DNA of 64,000 nucleotides from Eleusine coracana subsp. coracana (GCA_032690845.1 CM064434.1:8806108-8870107), one strand, 5' to 3'; positions 46,550 to 59,480 are shown, counted from the first letter of the stretch. Notes: generated from the sequence alone by a model not told the origin. Made by a program: numbers and translations.

Positions 46550-49500
46550 TGTGACATTCCTACCATAGTCTAGGGTTATGCTCACCAGAAACAAGAGCTT
46601 AGGGCTGGGTTAAACTGGAATAACAAAAAATTTGAATAAAATTCAAACGAATTTGAATAGAATTCAAGTGAATTCAAAAGACATTTAAACTACAAGTCCC
46701 AACTTTTCAACATAAGTCACCACTACCAAAAATATATGTTGACCACCATGGTTAATTAGAAATTTGATGAATTCCTCAGATTTTTATTTCATTAATTAAT
46801 GCCCCAAATAAATGGTTAAAAGGTCAAAAACTATCACTTTGAAAATTTTTCTATCCAAATTCGAATGTAATGTGACCAGTATTAGTATTTTTATAAAATC
46901 CAGAACTTCATGAGGGGATCGTGCATGCTTTTGGTTTTCCTTGGTCACACACCGATTAAATGCCACAGAAATATCAAATACAGTCAGCTGTCAGGATTTG
47001 AAAAATATTTGACTAAAGAAAAATCCTCACGGGCCCACCTGTCAGCCACCCGAAACAAGCACAACTGACAGCCGCCCGCTTCGCCCGACTGGACGCCTGT
47101 CGCGTGGACGCCGGCGTACGGGCATCGGCCGTTGCTGCGGATCGATGGTCCCACTCGGCCTTCCGACATCCCCTATTTTCTCCCTTCCGGTCAGAAGACG
47201 CCGCTCACTTCTCTCCCCCGCTCTCTTTTTCTCTGCTTTTCCTCGCTCACCCCCCCCCCCCCCCCGCTACTACTGCTTGGCTGAGCTCGCGACGTACCAC
47301 CGCTCCGCCGCCTTCTACTGACGACCAACCCCGCACAGAGCTTCGCCTCGATGTCCTCCCTCTTCCTGCGCCAACTCGTCCCCTTCCTCACCCGGAGCTC
47401 GAGGAATCGAGGTCATCTTCCCCGATGCCGTCCACCGCGAGTCCACCTCGCATTCCTTCCACGGTGAGCCATCTTCTGATTGTTTTATCCAGCGAGCTCC
47501 CCTCCCGGACTCGCACCCCTCTGACCCCTGTCGGCGCCTCTCATCGCAGCCCACCGTCCGGAACACCGCCACCGACCACCGTCGTCCAGCCTCGCCATCG
47601 CCGCACTAGCCTGGTGAGCCATCTCCTCGCCTCTCGTGCGCCGCGTGTCCGCTCAGACCCACCGACTACCGCCCCGGAAATGCTGCCACCGCCGCCACCC
47701 CAGCCGGCCGCCGTGCGCACGCCACCGCGCACAGCAAAGGGCGCTGCCGCCACGTGCTTGGCTCGGCCGAGCTGGCCATGGGCCACAGTGGCCTGCGGGC
47801 CGACTCCGGTTTGGGCCAGATCTGGCCCAAAGTTGCACCCCGCACGCGCGTCCGGCCATGGGCCGCGGCAGATCTGACCCATGTAGCCGAAAAAACAGAT
47901 TTCTTCATTTCGTTCTATTTCCAGAAAATCGGCAGGACTTTAAAAATGCTAGTAAAATAAATAAAATGACTGTTACTATTGTGTAACAATACTAAACCCC
48001 TCTGGATGTTAGTAGTTTTGTAAGAACTAAATTAATTGGTGAAACCACTAATAAATTCATATGTAATTCTTGGTAGCTAATAAATAAATGATACTTGGTG
48101 TAAAATCATGTCTGGATTTGTTAGACTTTCCTGTAAAGGCACAACTTCAGCTCTCTGTATTTTTGTCACAATTAATTAATTAGCCTTTTGCCTTGTGTTA
48201 ATTATTTAAAACCACTGACTCATTGCATGTAAGTGAGACTTGACCAGTAAATCATTCATGGTATATGCTAATTACAGTAAATCACCCATATGTATATGAA
48301 CGCCAGAACCATGCTAAAATATTATTTTCTCTCTAAGATTCAATAATCCTGTTAAACCATATAATGCAGAATGGCATTTTAGCACATGACACCCCTTTCA
48401 CTTCTACATGTAATATTGATGTTAATGTATTTATTGAGGAAGTGCCATAAATCGAATAATACTCTCATATGCCGCATCATTTGCATCATGTAGATCACGA
48501 GGTGAACCACGTGGAAGCGGGACAGGAGCAGGAGCCAGAAGGACCCGGTGATGTTTTAGCTGACCAGGAGCAGGACCCAGGCAAGCCCCGGTGCATCCCA
48601 CCAGTATTATCATTTTTATTTTATCACTAAATAGTGTATGTAGGCTTGTATGTGCATTAAGTTTATAGGAGTTGTTTGAAAACCTAGAATTACAGTAGGT
48701 CCCCTTTTCCCGATAATAGCCTCCGGACGTTAGTTGCCCTACTTAATCTAGTACGACTATTCATCGAGTGGTATGGAGACCACTCGTAGACCGTAGACCA
48801 TGAAACATTATCACTAGGGAATAATATCGGTTAAAGGAAAGTTTGGATGAGATAACAATGAAGATCGGACGGGCAACTAGGTGGAAAAGGAAGGACAACT
48901 TGTCTTCAAGGAGGTAGCCCCATCTGAGTCGCCTAAGGCTACGCGCCGTGTCCGGTCCTATGAGGTCAAGTTTGAACATACTGTTTGCATGCTAGAGTTA
49001 TGGGTCCAGTAAACCAACGTAGCTATGACTACTGCTTGGTCAGAAGATACCCTAATCCTTAAGGTGGAACTGGGGATGAGAGGACGAAGGAATCTACCCA
49101 CGGATGGCGGTATGGGACACATCGCCTGGGAGACCCTTCTTGGAGGAGCCAGGCTCGAAAGACCCTGTGGTACCGTACGTGAAAGGTTGCTCCATGCGGC
49201 TTCCATGAAGCGCGTATAGATCGTGCAAGTAGGTTTCTCCTGCAGAATGTAAATCGATTCGAGTCGCTGCCCCTCACAGTAACGAGTACCACTTGACCGC
49301 TGCTCCGGAACACTGTCGGAAGCTATTAATATGATGATTGGGTTCAATACTATTGCATGGGATTATTATTAATAATATTGCAACCATGATTGTTGTAGTT
49401 ATAGTGCAAACTAAATTTATCATTTCTCATGACAACTTAACTTGATGCTAAAACTTGACAAGTAAGAATCCACTCTTAGGTTGGATTTTTATGAACATAA

Positions 49501-50009
49501 ACCCTACACTTAGCCTGTGCATGTTTAGGAGTCGGCTGTAGTTGGCTATTTTGACGGGTCAGTCTTGCTGAGTAAACTAGTTACTCAGGGCGACGTTCTT
49601 TGTGGTTTTTCAGATGTTCAGGATGGTCAGTTTCCCTATTTTTGGAACATCAGGTGGGAACCCTACAGTCCATTGGAGGAGTACTTTGTTGCTTGTCGGT
49701 ACAATGTTGTGGGCATGACACTTATCAAGACCGGATCTGCTTCCATGTATCAGTGTGAGAGAACGATTATATCTTAACTATCTCGCCGAACCATTTTATT
49801 ACTGTTGAACTATTTTCGCTTCCGCACTTTTAAAACTCTAATTTGTAATTTAAATTTGAATTTATATAAAACTCTGTATTCTATCTATGTTCTTGTTACA
49901 ACTATATTATCACTGTCATGTGTTGTATTATTGGGTGTCACAACGCGTGTCGCCATCCGAGAAAGATCCTGGAACAGAATCATCTCCGTGGTAACGTGGT
50001 TCTGTTACA
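46550..50009 (+). repeat. 5' LTR (3.46 kb) of a plus-strand gypsy element
   Basis: Starts TGTGACATTCC and ends TGTTACA, followed three bases later by an initiator-Met primer site. AT-rich flanks surround a GC-rich centre (47100-47880) with a poly-C run. The LTR is unusually long. Plus-strand frames in the GC-rich part (the longest 257 codons, Pro/Ser/Ala-rich) have no domain and are treated as noncoding. The minus-oriented solo LTR at 38458 belongs to the same family. Confidence 0.8.
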
Positions 50010-50012
50010 ACA

Positions 50013-50024
50013 TGGTATCAGAGC
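50013..50024 (+). promoter_or_regulatory. Primer binding site (initiator Met tRNA)
   Basis: TGGTATCAGAGC, the complement of the 3' end of plant initiator-Met tRNA, three bases after the LTR. Confidence 0.9.
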
Positions 50025-50455
50025 TATCTCGAGAATAGTGCAATATTCAAAGATATATTTTTAAAAACCCCGTTACGAATGTATGAGGATGTGCCCATTA
50101 AGGTCTATAATAGTTATGAACAGGTGACAAGCTAACTTCTGACTGCACCATAGGCCTAGATTTACATTACTACAAAACTTACTATTCCGTAACGACACAC
50201 CTACTCTCAGTTAAGAAGGTAAGTTGAAAAATGCTCGTACTCTCCGGTTACCAGATTGTCACGAGGTGTCCCTACCCCAGTGGGTAAAAAGGGAGTCCTT
50301 GTTCTTCGGAACATATGGGACCATCCAAATCATCAACGCCATGGTGAAAATCCCGCCACGTGATGTAGACCGTGGTCGCTTTTCTCCAGGAAGTGGCCTA
50401 CCTGGGGTGCAGCCCGTATGGAATGATACGGGGTGTATTTAAATTCCTGTCAAAA

Positions 50456-50502
<47 letters not shown>

Positions 50503-51780
50503 AATTGCCTAAAATGTGGATGGTTGGATGGAATTTTTCTGCAGGTATGCTAACCACGATTTGCATAAGAAACGTGTAGATTACGATTAACTTGAGAGAT
50601 CGTCTACCACCGACTATACCTATGGTCCTATTCATGGCTAAATTTTGTTTTGTAAGGACGTGTAGGCCGAAAAGCATGTGTATTCATGTAAATGTTGTAA
50701 CATAAGTCATTAAGCAAATCTGGAATTTCAGCAAGCATGTTGCTCACATAAAACCCTATACCTCCTCACTCGAAAGTCAAAATCATGCAATTAAATACTT
50801 GTTGAAATCATGAACAAACTCTCTGTACGTCTAGCAAGAAGTTTTACTTTGAAGTTATCCGGATAATGCCATTTTGGGTATGTCCAAATCAGCACTTTGA
50901 AGTGTCATCAGTCTTAAATTCAGATTCATGACCTATCTTGTAAAATTCATAACTCTTTGCTCAGACCACCTTTAGGCTGTATGAGCACTTTCTGGAAAGG
51001 TTACAAAAAGTACTAAAACTTTGGTAGTTTAAATTTTCGAGTTTGGGACATGGAAAGCCGAGATATGAGCAAATCTTCAGAGTAAGCCAGTTCTATCCAG
51101 AAAATCAGTTTAGAAAATTGACTGGTAGTATAAATTCCGTATCTCAATTTCCAAGAATGAGTTGGAGGCGTGCAAATATGCGATAGAAAGTTGTTGCAAT
51201 CTTCCATAATGTACATAAATTACTTCCATGGGTAACAGCACAGATAGTTAGGTGTCAAACCCTTTTTCAGACCAAACATAGCGCTGCCATATCAGATTTT
51301 CAGATTCTGAACTGTTACTTAGAAAATTCATAGCTCCTCAGTCGTTCATCCGATGAGGGTGTGGAAAGATGCGTTGGAAAGGTTAGAAAGTTATTTACAA
51401 CCTTGGTATAAGACCGGTTGGCTAGTTTTCCGCACATTAGGAGCAGTTTACGTTTTCGTGTTACCTGTCGGTAAGGTGACAGATTTGGCACGGGGCAGAA
51501 TTTCAGAACTGATAGTCAACTTGGAAAATTCCCATATCCTGAACCCCTTGATAGAAGAAGTTGTAAATACCCATTGGAAAGGTGTTGAAATACTCTACAA
51601 CTTTGGTATTCATTGGCTGTCCAGATTTTGTAGGCAAGTTTTCTTAAAAGCTTGATCTAGTGACTGCTGTACCCTAGGACAGATTGCACATTTCCAGAGT
51701 CGAAGCTTAATCTATCCTAGGAATGTGAGAATTTTGCGGTTTAAGTTGTTCCATCATTACAAGCATCATGGCAGTCATTA
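50025..51780 (+). other. Retroelement leader, noncoding, with a (TATC)n microsatellite
   Basis: Between the primer site and the first coding region. It holds a TATC repeat of about ten units at 50459-50502 and AT-rich DNA. No coding frame longer than about 100 codons is convincing. Confidence 0.6.
50459..50502. repeat. (TATC)n microsatellite
   Basis: About ten perfect TATC units in the retroelement leader. Confidence 0.9.
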
Positions 51781-51781
51781 T

Positions 51782-52779
51782 TAATATGAATTCTCTGTTT
51801 GTGGAACACTATACTCACCATTGGGTTTTGTTCCAGATGGGCGACTACGCTTTGAGGAGCTTGCGCATGAAGGGTCACGTTACACCACCGGTCTCCACCA
51901 ACATGGCTTTCCTACCCTTTTGTTGGAGCTGCTATGCTTGCCGGGCTTCGAGGAGCAGCCTTCATACTGTGGGCATGAGGTCTGCCGCCATGGTGTGACT
52001 TTTGCAGATGTGCACATCAGCTTGTCACCCCACCTGCGCAACCCCGACATGGCGGGGATCGAAAGCACGATGATGTGTGGGAGCCTTTAGGAGGGTTTGG
52101 AGAGAGTCTCCCACAGGGCTCTTACTCACTTCTGCGGGCGCCACACAACAGCACCCTGTGGGAACCCCCTTTGAGATGATTCCCATCTGGTACCAGGCAG
52201 ACCCGGTCTGGTAGAGGCACATGAGGCGCATATCCCACGAGGACTACCTGGCGTATCACACGGAATACCACCATGTGTCCCACTACTCTGAGTACCTTCT
52301 CAACTTGGATGAGGAGTCTAGCAGCTGCAGCAGGATTCTATTGGCTGATGCAGAGTAGGTTTGGGTGCAGAGGAATGACCTACAAGCACAGGTTGATGCA
52401 CAATAGAGGGAGATTCAGCGGCTGACCACTGCTCTTAGGGCGAGTGAGGCTCACGTTGTAGAGGTTACTGGACAGCACGACACCCTCGCACAGGAGGTAG
52501 ACAGGCGGGGCGTGATCATGCAGCAGCGGGCCAACCACAACAAGCACCTGCAGCAGCAGCTAGCGGCTACCCAACAGGAGATTGAGCTTATGGGAGAGGA
52601 CCTTGAGACCCTGGCTCATGAGGACCAGGGCTTGCAGGCACAGCTGGAGGCAGTTGTGGCACCACCGGCACCACCAGAGGAGGATATGGATGAGGAGTCC
52701 GATGTAGACTACGAGGCACCAGCACCGACAGGAGCAGACCGTCCAGGACCCTCCAGCACAGCTGGAGACAGGGCTTAGT
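51782..52779 (+). pseudogene. ORF upstream of gag in the gypsy element, function unknown
   Basis: The first part reads GRLRFEELAHEGSRYTTGLH and LLELLCLPGFEEQPSYCGHE; after a one-base shift near 52070 the frame continues FEMIPIWYQADPVW, HEDYLAYHTEYHHVSHYSEY and a Gln/Leu-rich, probably coiled-coil tail (QQLAATQQEIELMGEDLETL) ending in an acidic, Pro-rich C terminus. Three in-frame TAG codons interrupt it (52212, 52356, 52404), each plausible as an original CAG. Some grass chromoviruses carry an extra reading frame before gag; I cannot name this product. It is not gag, which follows separately at 53103. Confidence 0.6.
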
Positions 52780-53102
52780 AGATTGTAGTAGACATGACTA
52801 GGCCGTGCAGGTAGGACAGGATGGGTAGGTAGCTTTTGTCGATCCATGCGAGGTTGCTGTATTTTAGGGATCACCCGCGTGAATTGCTTTTATAACTCGG
52901 TGGCCACATATTCTGAGTTTTGGTACCATAGACTTTATTAACTTGTACTAAGACCTATGTTAGCTTATGGATGCAAAACTCTTGTCAAAAATATGTTGTC
53001 TACATATGATCGTTGCCTTGTGTTGCTTTATTATCTAAATTGAGTTATGCAATGATGTTGTTGGATAAGAGACTAATTGGTATCCTCATCTTGCATTTCA
53101 GA

Positions 53103-55175
53103 ATGGTTCGTACTTGCAACACCAACGAGCTTCACGATGAATAGCCCGTGGGCTCTAGGAATAAAGATGATGACGCTGGGCAGGGGACTCCACCACCCCC
53201 ACCCAACCCCATGTAGATGATGGCACAGGTCTTCACCTCCATGACGAAGAATCAACAGCAACAGGTGGAGTTCATGCGGGAGCTGATGCAGCAAAATGCT
53301 GCAAACAGGAATGCTAGGGGCAAGAATGATGGCACACCATAGAACAATACCTATGCCGACTTCCTCGCCACTAGGCCACCTACCTTCAGCTCCACCACTA
53401 AACCTATGGAGGCTGAGAATTTTCTTCGCATGCTTGAGTCCAAGTTTAGGCTCCTCAACTACATGCCTGCACAGAAGACCTTGTATGCAGCACAGCAACT
53501 GCATGGAGCATCTGGGGCATGGTGAGTTAGCATTCCGTGCCCACTACATTCCAACAGGGCTCATTCACAGGAAGGCACGAGAGTTTGCAGCACTAAAGCA
53601 AGGCAACCGTAGCATTGAGGAATACTGCAAGGAATTTAATCGCTTGGCACTCTACGCTCCAAAACAGGTAGACACCCCCACCAAGCGTAAGGACCATTTC
53701 TTGGAGGGACTAAGCGTAGAGTTGTAGGACCGCCTCAACCTTAACATGGGTGGCACATTTGTTGAGTTCGTCAACAATGTTATCATCACAGAAGATGGGT
53801 ATCGTAAGGTGATGCTAGAGCGGAAAAGATCCGCTAGTGCTATGGGGTCATCCGGTGGACCCCCACAGAAGTATCGCATGGTGTACACGGACCCTTTGGG
53901 ACAGAGGTATCGCTCCACCCCCGTGACGGCACCATTCCCACGTCCGTCCCAGCAGCCACAACAGCAACCCTAGGCACCATGTGCGTAGCAGAGCCAAGGA
54001 GGATATCACCCACCACAGCAACAGAGCACTCCGATAGGGCCTTTTCCCTGCTACAACTGTGGCCGTCTTGGACACTTCTCAAGGGAGTGCACATACCCCA
54101 AGAAGAATACTGGCCAGAACCTACAAAGGAACACCAACACCAACAACAACAACAATCGCAACAACAGGGGACCTAACCGCACTGTCTACGTGAACAACAC
54201 CACTCTGGAGGAAGTTCCAGAGGGCAGCCCCATCCTCGCTGGTATGTTCTCTATTCCAGACCACCCCGCACTTCTGCTATTTGATTCGGGGTCTTCCCAC
54301 AATTTTATTAGTGTGTCCTATGCTAAAACTTTACGACTACCCCACTACCTTATGAAGTCATAGTACCTCATTAGGTCAGCACATGGGTACACTCCCGCTA
54401 GGTATGAAGTTAGGAAACTACCTATAACACTAACAGAGATGGTGTATCTAGCGGACTGCATGGTTCTTGAGGGAAGCAACATCGATGTGATTTTGGGTAT
54501 GCCATGGATGAGGTACCATAAGGCTTGTCTGGACATAGACACCTATACCATACGCCTAAATCCCCCCCCCCCCCCCCAAGGCAAAGTGAGTTTTAGAGTG
54601 AATTATCCCCGAATGGCAACCCTTGTAGTTCACCACACCACAGCCACTCAATTAGGAGATATCCCAGTGGTTAGTGAATTCTCGGACGTATTCCCTGATG
54701 ATCTCCCTGGACTACCTCCAGCTCGGGATGTTGAATTTAAGATTGAGTTGCAGCCAGGCACTACACCTATATCCAAGAGACCGTATAAGATGGCACCTAA
54801 GGAGGTAGCAGAGTTGAAGGAGCAACTGAAGGAGCTACTAGATAAAGGGTTTATCCGACCAAGTTCTTCACCTTGGGGTTGTCCGACGTTATTCATAAAG
54901 AACAAGGATGAGACCTTGAGGCAATGTGTGGATTACCGAGCACTCAATGTCGTGACTATCAAGAATAAATACCCACTACCCTGCATTGATATTCTCTTTG
55001 ACCAGTTGATTGGAGCTAATGTTTTGTCAAAGATCGATCTGCGATCTGGATGCCACCAAATTAAGATTTGTGCTGAAGATATCCCCAAGACAACATTCTC
55101 CACTCGATATGGGCTTTATGAGTATTTAGTGATGTCGTTTGGATTGACCAATGCTCCGGCACACTTCATGACCAT
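53103..55175 (+). pseudogene. gag-protease-RT of chromovirus-like gypsy element, truncated
   Basis: ATG at 53103. Capsid region: YADFLATRPPTFSSTTKPME, FLRMLESKFRLLNYMPAQKT, then after a frameshift/deletion near 53519 FRAHYIPTGLIHRKAREFAA. Zinc knuckle CYNCGRLGHFSREC (about 54050). Protease active site LLFDSGSSHNFIS (about 54270). RT begins with FSDVFPDDLPGLPPARDVEF, includes SKIDLRSGCHQIKI with a catalytic Asp, and FGLTNAPAHFM, then stops at an inserted LTR before the YxDD motif. Seven in-frame nonsense codons are all TAG. Rest of RT, RNase H, integrase and 3' LTR are absent. The gag/RT style fits a Del/Tekay-like chromovirus; no chromodomain can be checked because that end is missing. Confidence 0.85.
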
Positions 55176-56284
55176 TGATGATTGGATCCCCAAGGTATGA
55201 ATATTTTGATGATACATGACAACTATTAAATTGTGAGCTAATATCTACATGAGTGTTGTCTATGTAGGAATCCTCTCTAAATACTATTACAAATTATATG
55301 GATGATGGTTACCTTGGCAATTGGTGACAATGACCTCAAGCATGGAGGCTTGTGAACCTTATGGAGTCCAAGGGTTGATGCAGATGGATCAAAGCGGAGA
55401 ACAAGCTATGGTGCAAGTGTTTGGTACACTTGCCTAGTTGTTAGGGCTTTGAGTCCATAGGAAAAACCGGATTATCAAGGGGGTCTAGGTCATTCTCTTA
55501 GGTCATGTCTACTCGGTGATGTGCAAGGTTGCTCGGTGAAATCACAGGCACTAGGTGATAGTGGAGAAGCCAAGGAGTTGTTTGAAGAAGCCGGGAAATG
55601 AAGTCAAGCGAGGATGATGAGTTTCAACTTCCGAACATAGAGATCGGACAGAGGGGTCAGTGGAGACCGGACTGTACGATCACTATGGGAAGTTGTATCG
55701 GACTTAGAGCGAGGAGTAAGGATTCTGCCTATAGCAGATCCTGTACAGACCAGATGATCCGGTCTACTGACGGTCCGGTCAGTAGGGATTGCACAGGGCA
55801 GAGAAGAAGGCTTCAGCGCAGAATGTTTCTCGACTTGAGAGAGAAATGACCGGATGGTCCGGTCTACTAACCGGATGGTCCGGTTAGTACAGGTTTTAGC
55901 AGGGTCAGAGTGGTCTGTACACTATGCTGCAGTGACTGGACTGTCCGGTTAGGCAGTGACCAGACTCTCCGGTTAGAAGGCCTAGGAAGCTAATTTCGTG
56001 AAGCAACGGCTAGTTTGAGTTTGGGAGCCTATATAACTTTGTTGCTGGAATACCAGAGAGCATTTGGTAAGGTCCAAGAGGAAAAGAGGAGAGCACTAGG
56101 AGGAGATATTGCATATCTTGAGAGTACTAGTGGAGAGTAACTTGAGCATCTTGCACATCTAAGGCTAGGGTGTACTTGAGGGTGTGATCTAGATTGTTAC
56201 TCTTGGTCTATGGTGAGACCTAGACTGGTTAGGTGTCGGTGATCGAGCCTATCACGATCGGTTGTGAAGGCCGTCACACGTTTG
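55176..56284 (+). repeat. Copia-type LTR inserted into the gypsy RT
   Basis: Starts around TGATGATTGGATCCCCAAGG and carries repeats of 'accggatggtccggt' (55730-55960), a feature of some grass copia LTRs, and a TATA region 'gcctatataacttt' near 56026. The right end is cut by the next LTR at 56285, so no primer site or internal region remains. The LTR class is assigned by resemblance only. Confidence 0.55.
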
Positions 56285-58502
56285 TGTTGATGGTTTCTAG
56301 ATGCCTATTTTATCCACCAAAAAGGGATGTTTTGCGTCTTAATTTGGTGGTTTGGACTAATAATTAACCCCATATTTGCATATATTTGTAGTTGGTCTAT
56401 TTTGGATGTAATCGCAGGAAACAGGTGTAAAATAGAGCAATTATGGATAAAGAACTAAAGAGTAACGAAGATGGGCCAGATACGGAGCCGCGCCGACCGG
56501 CGCAGAAGGAAAAGATGACGAAAACACGACCCAGTCTGAGAAAGATGAAGGCCCAACCCAGTATGAGTTAGATTCGGTGGAAGTTGACCTAATCCCGTCA
56601 AATATAAAAGGAAGATAATTATCAAGAGCCAAGAGGGACAGCAATCGCGAGAATCAGTTATTAGAACTAGGGTTCCAGGATATTGGCGGTTGTTGGTGGT
56701 TCCTAAGTACTTGTTTTATATGCCAATTACCATCAACATCGTACCATATTCTTGTCATAATCATGTGTTTTACCTCTATCATTGAAGATTTCCACATGTA
56801 GTATCGTTTTAGTGCTTTATTGCGGAAACAGGTGAAAAGACAATAAAATGGCTCTTATATGAGAAGTACCGACATGAAGCCCGACTCGCCGTGCAAGAAG
56901 GGCTTCCCACTAGCCCATGAAGGATGCAAGACACTCTAGGAAGTCTATGAGGTCCAATGTGCAAGCTCAAGGTCATGGCCCAATGCCTAAGGATTTCTGG
57001 AAGGTTTATCCGGAAGGAAAGTTCATTCGCGGAGTCCAGAAACAGCACTGTATTATCACGTGATTTCAGAGCCCAAGACATGGTCAAATAGGATAACTCA
57101 GAATAACATAGTTCAAGATCTCATCGGGACTTTTCTGAAACATATATGATTTGCATTTATTGGACTCCAGAGCTGGGAGATATGGGCCCCACAAGGCAGG
57201 CTACGCAGAGGAATCCGAATTAGGACAGATATTTTGGTATCACAATTTTGGGTATCTAAACGTCCGAATCTGAGGATCCAAATAATACCAAAGTTGTATA
57301 TCTTTTCAAGGGATACGAGATAGAGTCCACGTTTGCTTCATTGGTACTCTGGAAGCATCGGTTATGATTAAAGTCAGTCGGCGCTGTTTGTGGAAGGTAC
57401 GAAACCGACTTGGATTCAATCTCTAAGAGCTAAACTTGGTGGCCAAGCAAGAGAGGACATGACCAGAGGCAATATAAACACCATATGACATCCAAAACAG
57501 AAGGAAGAGGACAACAAGTGGGAGAATTAGGCTAGGAGCCGCTGCACATCGCCAGGAGGCCACCGGAGTTGAAGAGCCACCAAATTGAAGAGATGTAGTC
57601 TAATCGGGTAGGGACCCTGTGTGGTGCACTACACCGGAGCTAGGAGAAGTAGATCCATGTACCTTAGGAGTCGTCAACGATGCATCATGGCTGAGCCAAT
57701 CGGCGCACCAGTTGTGCCAATTGACGCATCTCTGACGGTGATGAATATTGGTACATTTATCAATTCATGTTATCTATCTTGATTCTATCCTTGGCTGCCG
57801 TTTGTGTTCGTCTGGATTGATTGATCTTATATGCTCTTATTTAATTTCTTAGATGTACATCTAAGTATTTAGATTCTATCTTAATCGTGGTGATTAGGCT
57901 AGTATTCGGATCTTGTATGAATCATGATTACTTGATGATGCTAGGGTGTGGTTTAGTTGTGATAGAGCTAAGCTTGCGCAACACTTTGAGATAGTGAAGT
58001 AGGGGTTAAGACGCTCGCGCTATTAAGGGTTTGCTCCCGGCAGCGATAAATCAGGAGCCGCTCGGAAGACAGGGTGGTCTTGCTCATCTTCGATGTTTAC
58101 CGATTGTTTAAAGTGCCAAGTAACCTAGGATTAAGATGATAACGACTACTGCTTCAGTGCCGATCGGCACACCAGTTGCGTCGATCGACATAGCCTTTCT
58201 CCGACCGCTAGATGCATATAGGCTAACTCAAGGTGATACTCCTTGGTCAATGTGTATGCTCCTACTCCCACAAGTCTTGGCGCTGGTTCACAACTTTGAC
58301 TTTCATCTTTTTCGACTCTCTTGTATGTGCAATATGCTTAATAATAGGATTAATTTGTTAGACGAAATAGTAAACTCTGAACACAGTTCTCTTGCTGATC
58401 CTCGTGGATTCAATTATACCTTGGAATACTCTAAGGGAAAAAATGCTACAATGTACACTGTCCTCTTGTGGTATATAAGTGGGTGTGTATTAACGACCAA
58501 CA
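56285..58502 (+). repeat. Athila-like LTR (plus orientation)
   Basis: Starts TGTTGATGGTTTC and ends ..GACCAACA, the inverted-end form also seen in the minus-strand relatives (TGTTGG.. / ..CCAACA). The architecture mirrors 1696-3125: an early 'caggaaacagg' block, then paired palindromes, then the block shared with 59481-60302. Part of it (56760-57430) is also present at 11048-12230. Confidence 0.55.
57738..58502 (+). repeat. LTR 3' half, direct repeat copy 1
   Basis: Shares about 750 bases with 59481-60302, beginning GTGATGAATATTGGTACA and including 'gcgctattaagggtttgctc'. The second copy has an extra 60-base segment near 60030. Confidence 0.8.
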
Positions 58503-59180
58503 GCGGCGAAGGTTGGTCAACACCGATGAGACCCACTAGAAGGGAGGTCACGTTGATCAGCGTGACGCTTGCGCCGATCGGCTCATGCACATTCCAGTGC
58601 TATTTCTCATCCCTCTGCTATCTAGCGGAAGGATGAGTGAGTAGTCTTGTATTCTCTTCTCCGGTGAGGGGATCTGGTCATATAACTCTCATACTTATTG
58701 ATACTCTCTCGATGAATTTAATCTATGTGATGAACTTAATTGCACATCTATCTATTCTTTTTATTAGTGTATTAGCCAATACACTTTTGCCCATTACATA
58801 GTGCAAGAAACCAGTGGGGAGCTAATAGCCTCTGTAGTGACAGCCGGGGTGAACGAAACCACCATGTCTTGTAGAATATTGGAGTCATCACTTGAGTTGG
58901 TAAGAATAAGGTTGCATGCTAGTGAACCAATCCTAAGGAGAGAATCCTTCATTATGCTGTTACCTCTTCAATAACATTCACCTGCCACTCTCTCACCATC
59001 ATCATTCACACAAACCAACCCATTGCAATTTGTTAGTAACCCTTTAGTAGTAATTGTTCCGCTCGTTCCTTGTGGATTCGATAACCTTGGAATTCTCTGA
59101 GGGAAAAAGAGCTACAACTGTACACCGTCCTCTTGCGGTATATAAGTGAGTGCGTAATTACAACCAACAAGCTTTCTTTT
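58503..59180 (+). other. Internal or filler DNA between LTR copies
   Basis: No coding frame is recognised. The last 150 bases repeat LTR 3'-end phrases ('tggattcgataaccttggaa' and 'gtacaccgtcctcttgcggt'), so it includes a third partial LTR end that leads into the primer site at 59182. Confidence 0.45.
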
Positions 59181-59181
59181 T

Positions 59182-59198
59182 CTGGCGCCATTGCCAGG
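59182..59198 (+). promoter_or_regulatory. Primer binding site (tRNA-Asp type), plus strand
   Basis: TGGCGCCATTGCCAGGG after 'ctttctttttc', matching the tRNA-Asp-type site of Athila elements with two changes. A more decayed copy lies at about 60310 ('tagcgccgttgatggggat'). Confidence 0.65.
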
Positions 59199-59293
59199 GA
59201 ACAAGCCAGTTCTTTTACTATTAATATTTTACTAACGTCTAATCCTCTCTTTTCTAGTTGTTTTTGTTTTTGTGTTTTGTGTGAATTTTCAGG

Positions 59294-59455
59294 ATGAGTA
59301 CGGCATGACCTTCTCCAAACGTGCTGATGCGTCAATCCTCAGATGAGAAGGCCACGACCTCCTCATATGTGTTGGACCCCATTATCATTAGCATGGCTGA
59401 AGCAAACAAGTTCTTTGAAGTGAAAGAGGAGAACCCGTATACTCACTTACAACTG
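59294..59455 (+). pseudogene. Start of an Athila-like gag, truncated
   Basis: About 95 bases after the primer site an ATG is followed by a frame containing EANKFFEVKEENPYTHLQL, the beginning of an Athila-type Gag. It is cut by the second LTR copy at about 59460-59481 and has stops before that. Confidence 0.45.
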
Positions 59456-59480
59456 GTGCACCAATTGGCGCATCCCTAAC

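Noticed and set aside
47104..47877. 257-codon Pro/Ser-rich plus-strand frame
   Set aside because: It lies in the GC-rich centre of a long LTR, and the related solo LTR does not preserve it.
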